A stretch of DNA of 6,263 bases, from contig JAEVZT010000111.1 in the NCBI GenBank assembly GCA_023392115.1, forward strand, positions 1-6,263. Direction: 5' to 3'. This DNA is from Chloroflexota bacterium (GTDB taxonomy: Bacteria; Chloroflexota; Anaerolineae; Aggregatilineales; Phototrophicaceae). A program made the position numbers and the translations under genes. Of this stretch, positions 1 through 6,052 are shown in pieces (position 1 is the stretch's first letter; every line of letters begins with the position of its first letter). The notes under the pieces are model-generated. The model was not told the origin of the DNA, searched no databases, and saw only the letters and a list, made by a program, of their open reading frames with translations.

Positions 1-1
1 C

Positions 2-838
2 GCCGACGCGTGGAATTATGCCTACGTCAGCGCCTCGATCGATGGCGGTGAAACGTGGACGATCCTGCCGCCCGATGGTGTTACGGCAAATAACCGCTAT
101 GGCGCTGCCTATGGCATCGGCTTCACCGGGATCAGCAACCCTGAGCCGGTGCGTGAGTTTCCGCTGCTCGGTGTTTTGATCGCCAACGACGGCTATACGA
201 TCGTCGAGGTTACCCAAGGCGGTCCCGCGGACGAAGCCGGGATTGAAACCGGCGACGCGATCATCGGCTATGACGGCGCGCTGTGGCAGACGGCGCCGGA
301 CGTGATCGCGCTGCTGGCGAATTACACGCCGGGCGAGACGTTGAATCTGTACATCCAGCGTGGGGCGGAACGCTTCAACGCGCCGGTTGTGCTTGGCGCG
401 CGCCTGATTGCTCAGCCGCCGCTGTGGCTGCCGCAGCGCGTCGACCTGACGCCGTATGCCGGCGAGACGATTCTGCTGCGCTTCGACTACATCAGCCTGC
501 CGGGACACGAGGATCAGGGCGTCGCCGTCGACAACATCGCCATCCCCGAAATCGACTTCTATGATGATGCCGAAAGCGAGTTCTCGTGGGACATGATCGG
601 CTGGTCGCAGATCGACAACCGCGTTGAACAGCCGATGATCGTGCAGGCGGTGACAACCGGCACGGCGAACACGCCGCCGCGCGTCCGCCACTTGATCGAC
701 CCGACGAGCGAAGCAAGCGAAGGCAAGTGGACGTTCTCGCTCGGCGCGGGCGAAACGCTGCTGATCGCCGTTTCCGGCGCGAGCGATGAAACGCGCGAGC
801 GCGCGGTTTACGATCTGGCGCTTGAAGTGGTGGAGTAG
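2..838 (+). CDS. C-terminal part of secreted M6 / immune inhibitor A-like protein with an internal PDZ domain (5' end outside window)
   Basis: The frame is open from base 2 to a TAG at 836-838, so this is the last 278 residues of a larger protein; a GTG at 149 is internal, because homologous-looking sequence continues upstream of it. Residues 1-45 (AWNYAYVSASIDGGETWT, then YGIGFTG) and about 140-185 (WLPQRVDLTPYAGE, LLRFDY, then GVAVDNIAIPE) look like two halves of the beta-sandwich found after the catalytic domain in M6 / immune inhibitor A peptidases. Between them, residues about 55-132 form a PDZ domain: GVLIANDGYTIVEV, GGPADEAGIETGDAIIGYDG, a helix at 98-107, then LNLYIQRG. The remainder (DDAESEFSWD to the end) resembles the family's terminal beta domain, finishing in a strand YDLALEVVE. 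The protein is probably exported, although its signal peptide and any HExxH zinc motif would lie outside the window. Family assignment is by motif recognition. The PDZ domain is the surest part; whether a protease domain is present is inferred. Confidence 0.72.
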   Translation, partial: ADAWNYAYVSASIDGGETWTILPPDGVTANNRYGAAYGIGFTGISNPEPVREFPLLGVLIANDGYTIVEVTQGGPADEAGIETGDAIIGYDGALWQTAPDVIALLANYTPGETLNLYIQRGAERFNAPVVLGARLIAQPPLWLPQRVDLTPYAGETILLRFDYISLPGHEDQGVAVDNIAIPEIDFYDDAESEFSWDMIGWSQIDNRVEQPMIVQAVTTGTANTPPRVRHLIDPTSEASEGKWTFSLGAGETLLIAVSGASDETRERAVYDLALEVVE

Positions 839-865
839 GGGTGTTTTACGGGCTTTGAAGACTTT

Positions 866-992
866 GACCCCCTCACCCCATACCCCTGTGCAACCTTTGG
901 TTGCCGCCCCGGAATTCAAGGGAGAGGGGCTAAAGGAAGCAACTTGGGGTTTCTCCCCTCCTCGAATTCGGGGAGGGGACGGGGGTGGGGTC
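866..992. repeat. G/C-rich inverted-repeat element in a convergent intergenic gap
   Basis: The element begins GACCCCCTCACCCC (866-879) and ends GGGGGTGGGGTC (981-992), so the two ends are imperfect inverted repeats of each other. Inside are two GAATTC cores, at 912-917 and 964-969, each flanked by C-runs and G-runs that can pair across the element (912-929 with 952-969, imperfect). There is also a perfect small hairpin, GCAACC-ttt-GGTTGC, at 890-904. It fills most of the 180-base space between the stop of the plus-strand gene (838) and the stop of the minus-strand zinc ribbon (1019). Similar CCCTCACCCC...GGGTGAGGG elements are common dispersed intergenic repeats in some bacteria. Whether this one is dispersed in its genome cannot be seen from one copy. 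It encodes no convincing protein. Confidence 0.6.
954..979. terminator. Strong hairpin between convergent genes, possible bidirectional terminator without a T-tract
   Basis: Bases 954-979 form a palindrome centred on GAATTC with 12 of 13 positions complementary; the exception is T962 opposite G971. It lies downstream of both flanking genes, which converge on it, so the transcript of either strand would fold into a very stable G/C hairpin. Neither side has the T-run of a classical intrinsic terminator (ACGGGGG follows on plus, GAAAC on minus). A role in transcript end protection or termination is therefore plausible but unproven. It may simply be part of the repeat element. Confidence 0.35.
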
Positions 993-1018
993 TAAGCGAC
1001 GAGAAGTTACAGCACACT

Positions 1019-1207
1019 CTAGAACCTTATTCGTCGCCACACCAGCCGCACGATCCGCTGCATCCACGACGGTTTGCTCTCCGCCGTTTGGTACTGTGGG
1101 CGTCCGCCGGCGTCTTTCGGCGCGGCGTCGCCGAGGTTGACGCGGCACGAGGCGCAGTAACGCGCGTTTTCGGGGTTACGCGCTCCGCAGTTCGGGCAGG
1201 TGATCAT
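1019..1207 (-). CDS. Small zinc-ribbon protein (62 aa)
   Basis: The product starts MITCPNCGARNPENARYC and carries two CxxC knuckles (C4/C7 and C18/C21 from this ATG), the standard four-cysteine zinc ribbon. A linker of about 25 polar residues follows. The tail SWMQRIVRLVWRRIRF is strongly basic with regularly spaced Trp, Ile, Val and Leu, and would form an amphipathic cationic helix. ATG at 1205-1207 is chosen because zinc ribbons of this type usually begin MxxCPxCG. An in-frame GTG at 1214-1216 would add three residues, and neither start has a clear Shine-Dalgarno sequence. The gene begins 19 bases after the stop of the large minus-strand gene, so the two are probably co-transcribed and translationally linked. 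Function is unknown: such ribbons can bind nucleic acid or protein partners, and the tail could contact membrane, RNA or the upstream gene's product. Confidence 0.8.
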   Translation of the reverse strand: MITCPNCGARNPENARYCASCRVNLGDAAPKDAGGRPQYQTAESKPSWMQRIVRLVWRRIRF

Positions 1208-1226
1208 CGCGGGCACGTGTGCGGCG

Positions 1227-4200
1227 CTACTTCATGCGCGACCGCAGCTTGAAGTAGCCGTGCAGGAAGCGGTAGAACTCCAGCGCGTTTTCGGGGCGGT
1301 GGCGGTTGGCGTCGAGCTTGCGTGCCAGCCCCGCACTGCTGTCCTGAAGCGCTCTCGTGTCTGCCCGGTCGGTGATCAGCAGCGTCATTTCGGGGATGCG
1401 CTGTAAGTCGATTGCCAGATCGCGGACGAGGCTGCGCCGCTCATGTAGGGCGATGTCGCTCCACAGACTTTCAAGTTCGCCCTGAAGCGCTTCGGCGCTG
1501 ATCGTGACGCGCGTATCCGGCGGCAGCGTCCGCACGGCGCTCTTGAGCAGCCGCGCGATCTGCTGCACCTCGCGCAGCAGGATCGGCGCGGAACGGTCGC
1601 CGAGCGGGTGTCCCTGCACGAACTTGTCGGCGCGCGCGCTCAACTTGCGCCCGCGCGCGAAATAGCCGCCCATCACGCGGAAGATGTCGACCACGCTCTG
1701 AGCGTCGCCCTTGCCGGCGATCAAGTGCTCGACAAGTTCGTCGTTCTCGCGCGGGCGTACCTGCCGGTGCTGAGTCGCCAGCGCGCACAGCGCCCGCATC
1801 AGTTCGACGAGCGACATTGCAAGTTCCCGGCGCTCAAGGTTGGACAAGCCGCCGTTCATGCTGTCAAGGTCGCTGAACAGGTTGGGGATGCTCGGCAAGT
1901 GGCTCTTGTCGGCGTAGGTCATGCCGGTGTCGAAGAGGAACTGCGCCGCGGTGTGCGCCGAGTAGGCGTAGTCCGCCAGCGATTCGCCGTCCATCAAGCG
2001 GCGCAGGAGATAGGTCGCTTGCAGCGACGAGCCGATATTGTCGCCGAGCGCCGCTTTGAAGCGCGTGACAGCTTGCAGGGCAACGCTGTCGCTCGAACGG
2101 CGGACGAAGCGCCGCAGCGACTCGACGGCGATCGCCCGCACCGGCTCGTCCCAATCGAGCGCCATGTGCAGCGCGATCAGCGCGTCGATGCCGTCCTCGC
2201 CCTTGCGCGCCGCCGCGCCGGGGATCAACTGGGCGACGCGGACGCAGAAGTTCGAGTCGCGCCGCTGAACGTGAAACTGTAAGAGCTGCATCAGCAGGTC
2301 GAGCGGGATCGCTTCGGCGATCAACCGGTTGCTGAAAACCAGCGTCGACAGTTCGAGCGCCGCCCATTCGAGCGGCGTCGCCCATTTGTGTTGTTCGAGC
2401 GCGCCGAAATACGCCATCGCCAGCGGCAGCGGCTTCATCTCGCGGTCGCTCAACGCGCGAATCGCCGCTTCTGTATCATGCAGCGGGTACGGCGTTTCGA
2501 GGAACAAGCCGCGCAGCAGCGTCGAGTAGCTGAGCATTTTGTCGGGCGGGTAGAGCAACCGGTTCTGGTGCATCAGTTCGGCGGCGAGTTCTTCGTATGC
2601 GCCGCGCGCCAGCAGAATTTGCAGCAGGTAGCGCGAGCCGAACAGCCCGAGCGCGTTCAGCGTGTCGTCGCTGGACAGCGTGCGGACGATCGAGCGCAGG
2701 ATCGAGTCGTAGGCTTTGCCGTAGGGCGTGAGCGCCGCGCGCACGAGCGCCGCCAGCGCTGCGTTGTCGAGCAGGTCGCGGCGGTTGGCGTGGAGCGCCA
2801 GTTCGCTCAGGCGGATGGTCAGCAGTGGTCGCCACTCGTCGCCGAGCGCGCCCGCCGTCTGCGCCAGCAGTTCCGGCGGCGGGGGTTCAGTGACATCGCC
2901 ATTCAGGTGCGCGGCTAACTGCGCGACCTGCGGCGGCAGCTGGGCGAGGAGCGGCTTGATCGTCAGGATGCGCCGCCAGCGCTGCGCGGTGAGCGAACTT
3001 GCGGCGAGGAGGAAAACGGTTTCGGCAAGCGACTTGTGTTTCGCAGCCAGCGGCAGGGCGATATCTATCAGGCGCGGGATGACGAGGTGCGCCTCAATCG
3101 TGCTGCCGTAGCGCTGGACGTGGCGCAGGAAGGCGGTCAGCGCCTCGACAGCGCTGCTCCGCGCCAGTATTTCGGCGTAGTCGGCGGCGGCGCGGTGCGC
3201 CAGTTCATTCCAGTACATGCCCCTGAAGCCGATCGGGTTGGACAGCCAGCGCAGCAGCGTCCGGTAGACGCGCTCGGCTTTGCCCGCCGCCAGCGCGTCG
3301 TTCATCTGCTTCATGATGACCCGTTCGAGGTCGGGCTGACCTCGAACGACGATCGCCAGCACGTCGGCGTGTTCGATCTCGTCGAGGACGAGGGCGAACG
3401 CCAGCAGGTGGCGGATGTAGGCGGCGCGTAACTCGTCGGTCAGTGTCGGGTCTTCGACGAGCACCTTCGCCGCTTCCGAGGCGTCGATCGGCTGCCCGCT
3501 GCTGATCGCCGTGTCGATCTTCAAACGGTACGCGGCGTAGCGCAGCGCATCGGAGAGCGTGTCGCCGCGCTTGAGCCGCCAACCGGCGACGGCGGTCATG
3601 GCGCTCGTCTGCTGAATGACCATGTTCGTGTCGAGGCGAAGCTGGCTCTTGATGTAGCGGCTGTACTCGTCCTCGACCTTCGTCCCGTTCAGTTTCCCGG
3701 TTTCCCAGTCGAACACGAGTGATTGAGCGGGCGGCGTCCCCTCGTTGAGGAAGCGGATCTGCGCGTCGACGCGCGTTCCCGGCAGGGTGTGAGTCGCGAA
3801 CGTCACGCCGAAGCGCGCCGGGGGCGGCAGCAGGGCGAGCAGCCCTTCGATGAACGACACCCGTTCGAGCATGTCGGTCGGGGCGTGCAGAATGACGAGC
3901 GGCACGCCGCGAACGATCGCCGCGAGCAGGGTTTCAATCGTGTCCATGCGGTCGCGCGTCGCCGTCATCAGCGCCAGCATGGCGTCTTCCTGCGCCGCCA
4001 GCGACGGCACAGCCGCCTGCGGCAGGATCGACGCCGGAATCGTATTGCCGACGCGGTCATAGCTCGGCATTTCGTCCTCGATCAGCTTCATCATCGCGCG
4101 CAGGTTGCCGCCGAGGGCGCGCAGCACTTCGACCGGCATCAGCGTGATGTGGCGCATCGCCTGACCGCTGCTGCCGAACTGCGCCTGCGCCAGCATAAAG

Positions 4201-4487
4201 GGAATGGTCTTGCCGCGCACGAGCGCCCACGATCCGGTCGGCGCGCCGTTCATCGGCGGCAGACGCGCTTCGCTCATCGCTTCGTCGACGTGTTCGGTGC
4301 GCACGCCGGGCGACGACGCGAGGAGTCGCAGTTCCCCCTGCGGTTTTCCCTGATAGAATAGCTGTCCGTAGTAGAAGTGCTCGAGCGCGTAGCCTGCCGA
4401 TACAACCATCGGTACGTGATGTCCCTGAAAGCTGCGGTTAGAAACGTGACTCAGGTCGTCATAGGCTGACGTGAAGTCTAAGTCCAT
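1227..4487 (-). CDS. Large uncharacterised cytosolic protein (1086 aa), beta-rich N-terminus and long all-helical body; possible distant GAP1-like protein
   Basis: The start is ATG at 4485-4487, preceded by AGAGGAAG with the AGGA core nine bases upstream. The frame stays open to 5018, but that extension is antisense to the DUF423 gene and is low-complexity, so it is rejected. Residues 1-130 look like a compact mixed alpha/beta module (HFYYGQLFYQG, LRLLASSPGV, GSWALVRGKTIPFMLAQAQF, MRHITLMPVEVLRALGGN). Residues 130-190 are helical. Residues 195-262 form a second alpha/beta stretch (VPLVILHAP, GLLALLPPPARFGVTFATHT, DAQIRFL, SLVFDWETG). From about 280 to the end it is almost entirely helical with Leu/Ala-rich pairs, as in HEAT/TPR-type solenoids. 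There is no signal peptide, membrane segment, Walker motif or obvious catalytic motif, so it is probably a cytosolic scaffold. The order 'YG..LLASSPG', then 'LLALLPPPARFGVTFAT', then a helical body resembles GAP1-N/GAP1-M proteins, which are linked to NTPase conflict systems. That is a weak recognition only. Its neighbours are the zinc ribbon downstream and the DUF423 gene divergent. Confidence 0.85.
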   Translation of the reverse strand: MDLDFTSAYDDLSHVSNRSFQGHHVPMVVSAGYALEHFYYGQLFYQGKPQGELRLLASSPGVRTEHVDEAMSEARLPPMNGAPTGSWALVRGKTIPFMLAQAQFGSSGQAMRHITLMPVEVLRALGGNLRAMMKLIEDEMPSYDRVGNTIPASILPQAAVPSLAAQEDAMLALMTATRDRMDTIETLLAAIVRGVPLVILHAPTDMLERVSFIEGLLALLPPPARFGVTFATHTLPGTRVDAQIRFLNEGTPPAQSLVFDWETGKLNGTKVEDEYSRYIKSQLRLDTNMVIQQTSAMTAVAGWRLKRGDTLSDALRYAAYRLKIDTAISSGQPIDASEAAKVLVEDPTLTDELRAAYIRHLLAFALVLDEIEHADVLAIVVRGQPDLERVIMKQMNDALAAGKAERVYRTLLRWLSNPIGFRGMYWNELAHRAAADYAEILARSSAVEALTAFLRHVQRYGSTIEAHLVIPRLIDIALPLAAKHKSLAETVFLLAASSLTAQRWRRILTIKPLLAQLPPQVAQLAAHLNGDVTEPPPPELLAQTAGALGDEWRPLLTIRLSELALHANRRDLLDNAALAALVRAALTPYGKAYDSILRSIVRTLSSDDTLNALGLFGSRYLLQILLARGAYEELAAELMHQNRLLYPPDKMLSYSTLLRGLFLETPYPLHDTEAAIRALSDREMKPLPLAMAYFGALEQHKWATPLEWAALELSTLVFSNRLIAEAIPLDLLMQLLQFHVQRRDSNFCVRVAQLIPGAAARKGEDGIDALIALHMALDWDEPVRAIAVESLRRFVRRSSDSVALQAVTRFKAALGDNIGSSLQATYLLRRLMDGESLADYAYSAHTAAQFLFDTGMTYADKSHLPSIPNLFSDLDSMNGGLSNLERRELAMSLVELMRALCALATQHRQVRPRENDELVEHLIAGKGDAQSVVDIFRVMGGYFARGRKLSARADKFVQGHPLGDRSAPILLREVQQIARLLKSAVRTLPPDTRVTISAEALQGELESLWSDIALHERRSLVRDLAIDLQRIPEMTLLITDRADTRALQDSSAGLARKLDANRHRPENALEFYRFLHGYFKLRSRMK

Positions 4488-4493
4488 TATATC
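4466..4493 (+). promoter_or_regulatory. Candidate promoter for the DUF423 gene inside the start of the divergent gene
   Basis: CTGACG (4466-4471), a 16-base spacer and TATATC (4488-4493) match the -35 and -10 consensus at four of six positions each. Transcription would begin near 4500, giving a leader of about 28 bases before the GTG at 4528. The -35 box would lie within the first codons of the oppositely oriented large gene. No equally good promoter was found for the minus direction. Confidence 0.25.
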
Positions 4494-4494
4494 G

Positions 4495-4502
4495 CTTCCT
4501 CT
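4495..4502 (-). promoter_or_regulatory. Ribosome binding site fixing the start of the 1086-aa gene
   Basis: On the minus strand the sequence reads AGAGGAAG followed by cgatata and ATG. The AGGA core sits nine bases before the ATG at 4485-4487. This decides against the far longer open frame that extends to 5018. Confidence 0.7.
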
Positions 4503-4527
4503 ATGGGAATTTGGGATTGAGAAATTG

Positions 4528-4905
4528 GTGACTCGAATATTCATGGCATTGGCGGCGTTCTTTGGCGCGACGGGCGTCGCGCTCGGCGCGTTCGGCGCGC
4601 ACGGGCTGGCGGGCTTCTTCGCCGCCAACCCCGACGCCGAAGGCACGTTTCGGACGGCGGTGCAGTACCACCAGATCCATGCGCTGGCGTTGATCGGCGC
4701 GGCGTGGGCGGCTAATCGGTTTTCGGAGCGATGGTCGCGGTTGGCGGGCTGGCTGCTGGCGGCGGGCATCGTGTTGTTCTCCGGCAGCCTATATCTGTTG
4801 AGTCTGCTCGACCTGCGTTTCATGGGCGCCGTCGCGCCGCTGGGCGGGGCGGCTCTCGTCGCCGGGTGGGCGTGTCTCGGCGTCGCCGCGTGGCGCGCGC
4901 GCTGA
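4528..4905 (+). CDS. DUF423 / YgdD family integral membrane protein
   Basis: The 125-residue product shows the family hallmarks. The N-terminus is LGAFGAHGL (residues 19-27) at the end of the first membrane helix, followed by AVQYHQIHALALIG (44-57). FSGSLYLLSL comes around 84-93, and AVAPLGGAALVAGW spans 101-114. Four hydrophobic segments at about 3-23, 51-62, 72-93 and 99-121 fit the expected small four-helix inner-membrane protein. The GTG start at 4528 is preferred because the family normally begins a few residues before the first helix (here VTRIFMALAAFFGA); a TGAG six bases upstream may be the ribosome binding site. The frame runs back to a GTG at 4471, but that would add 19 non-family residues and overlap the divergent gene. 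Biochemical function is unknown for the family. The gene appears monocistronic here. Confidence 0.9.
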   Translation: MTRIFMALAAFFGATGVALGAFGAHGLAGFFAANPDAEGTFRTAVQYHQIHALALIGAAWAANRFSERWSRLAGWLLAAGIVLFSGSLYLLSLLDLRFMGAVAPLGGAALVAGWACLGVAAWRAR

Positions 4906-4969
4906 CATTTATTTACGCTCCTGCCCTGCCAATTCGGCTTATACTGGCGTAACAGGAATGATAGATCGC

Positions 4970-4988
4970 GCGTCACGACGTTTGACGC
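4970..4988. promoter_or_regulatory. Inverted repeat overlapping the response-regulator -35 box (candidate operator)
   Basis: GCGTCA (4970-4975), a seven-base spacer and TGACGC (4983-4988) form a perfect dyad. Its right arm coincides with the -35 hexamer TTGACG (4982-4987). No T-run follows, so it is unlikely to be a terminator for the DUF423 gene. The position suits a repressor or autoregulatory site. No binding factor can be named from the sequence. Confidence 0.35.
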
Positions 4989-5011
4989 TCGTCTGCGTTC
5001 CTCTGTATAGT
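4982..5011 (+). promoter_or_regulatory. Sigma-70-type promoter for the response regulator / sensor unit
   Basis: TTGACG (4982-4987), an 18-base spacer and TATAGT (5006-5011) each match consensus at five of six positions, the best promoter match in the window. A start near 5018 would leave a leader of about 74 bases before the ATG at 5092. The promoter lies in non-coding sequence and points into the signalling genes. Confidence 0.6.
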
Positions 5012-5021
5012 TGGGCATTCA

Positions 5022-5073
5022 GCGAGCACTCGCACAACTTCGGACGAAGCGCACACTCACCGCTGACGGGTGA
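5022..5073 (+). other. 5' leader with three consecutive small hairpins
   Basis: Between the predicted transcript start and the ribosome binding site lie GCGA-gcac-TCGC (5022-5033), CTTC-ggac-GAAG (5038-5049) and TCACC-7 nt-GGTGA (5057-5073). The ribosome binding site AAGG (5082-5085) stands six bases before the ATG and outside all three stems. Individually these stems are short and could arise by chance in GC-rich DNA. Their head-to-tail spacing is the only reason to record them. It matches no riboswitch class I recognise. Confidence 0.3.
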
Positions 5074-5091
5074 TAAGGGACAAGGCACGGC

Positions 5092-6021
5092 ATGAGCAAA
5101 GGGCGTATTCTGGTCGTCGAAGACGATTTCGACATTTCCAATATGCTGCGAATCTATTTCAGTGGGCAGGGGTACGATGTCGAGGTCGCGCCGCGCGGCG
5201 GGGAAGCCCTGCTGATGACGCGCAAGCAGCTTCCGAACCTGATCGTGCTCGACATCATGCTGCCCGACATGAACGGTTACGACGTCTGCCGCGAGCTGCG
5301 GACGACGACGCGCACCAGCCACATTCCGATCATCTTCCTGACACAGAAAGACGAGCGCAGCGACAAGATTCAGGGGCTGGAACTCGGCGCTGACGACTAC
5401 ATCACCAAGCCGTTCGACATCGAAGAACTCAAACTGCGCGTGCAGAACGCGATCGCCGCTGCCAACCGCCAGACGCAGATTGACTCAAAGTCCAACCTGC
5501 CGACCGGGCGCTTGATCGAGGATTACCTGCGCTCGCTGATGCGCAGCGACCGCCTGTGGACGTACATCGACTGCAAGATCAACAACTTTGACGCCTTCAC
5601 CGACGTGTACGGCTTCGTCGCCGGCGACGAGGTGATCCGCTTCATGGCGGTGCTGATCGGCGAGGTGATCGACGAGTACGGCACGGCTGACGACTACGCC
5701 GGGCATCCCGGGCGCGACAACTTCATCGTCATCACCCACGCCGGCGACGGCGACCGGCTGAAGGACGCGCTCGTCGCCCAGTTTGACGACAAGGTCAAGC
5801 AGCATTACTCGTTCATCGACCGCGAGCGCGGTTACATCCTCGTGCCGGACAGCATCTATGGCGAACGTCAGGTGGCGCTGATGACGCTCGCCGCCGGAGA
5901 TGTGTCGACGCGCACGCACCAGTTTTCGGACATCCGCGAAATCACCGAACTGGCAGCTGAAAATCGACGTCGTGGCGTCAATGGACAGGACAGCATCTCC
6001 AACATCCTGACGTCTTGGTAA
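5092..6021 (+). CDS. Response regulator: receiver domain plus degenerate GGDEF domain
   Basis: The receiver domain covers residues 1-122. It has the full phosphorylation set: acidic pair D11/D12, phospho-acceptor D54 in VLDIMLPDMNG, switch T84 and conserved K106 in YITKPFD. Residues about 130-300 align by eye with a GGDEF diguanylate cyclase fold: SNLPTGRLIEDYL resembles the usual LPNRR start, and NNFDAFTDVYGFVAGDEVIRF resembles the DxDxFKxxND...GD block. However, the signature is GRDNF (207-211) instead of GG[DE]EF. The metal-binding DxD is KIN (162-164), and no RxxD inhibitory site precedes the signature. Cyclase activity is therefore very unlikely; a nucleotide-binding, dimerisation or partner-binding role is inferred. 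The protein has 309 residues with no membrane segment. Its ATG has AAGG six bases upstream. The next gene, a membrane sensor, follows after 31 bases, suggesting a two-component pair or phosphorelay. Confidence 0.88.
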   Translation: MSKGRILVVEDDFDISNMLRIYFSGQGYDVEVAPRGGEALLMTRKQLPNLIVLDIMLPDMNGYDVCRELRTTTRTSHIPIIFLTQKDERSDKIQGLELGADDYITKPFDIEELKLRVQNAIAAANRQTQIDSKSNLPTGRLIEDYLRSLMRSDRLWTYIDCKINNFDAFTDVYGFVAGDEVIRFMAVLIGEVIDEYGTADDYAGHPGRDNFIVITHAGDGDRLKDALVAQFDDKVKQHYSFIDRERGYILVPDSIYGERQVALMTLAAGDVSTRTHQFSDIREITELAAENRRRGVNGQDSISNILTSW

Positions 6022-6052
6022 TCGTTCGTTCAATTCTCTAAGGTACATCTTT

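Noticed and set aside
149..838. GTG at 149 as the start of a separate PDZ protein
   Set aside because: The same frame is open upstream to the window edge and encodes the first half of the beta-sandwich (DGGETWT, YGIGFTG), so the gene continues outside the window.
866..992. CRISPR-like or tRNA-like structure in the intergenic repeat
   Set aside because: There are no regularly spaced direct repeats and no cloverleaf; the structure is inverted-repeat only.
839..995. Small frames crossing the G/C-rich repeat element
   Set aside because: Their products follow the repeat's composition (Pro/Gly/Arg) and have no start signals or recognisable pattern.
1608..4361. Several long plus-strand open frames opposite the large minus-strand gene (for example 1608-2282, 2388-2918, 3723-4361)
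   Set aside because: They are Arg/Ala/Gln-rich shadows caused by GC-rich codon use on the opposite strand; no family motif or ribosome binding site supports them.
4940..4945. TATACT as a second -10 box upstream of the response regulator
   Set aside because: It matches the -10 consensus at five of six positions, but the only -35-like hexamer (TTTACG, 4912-4917) is 22 bases away, so it is much weaker than the 4982-5011 promoter.
4488..5018. Extension of the large minus-strand frame by 177 codons
   Set aside because: It lies antisense to the well-supported DUF423 gene, is rich in Ala/Pro/Arg without domain-like pattern, and a good ribosome binding site marks the internal ATG at 4487.
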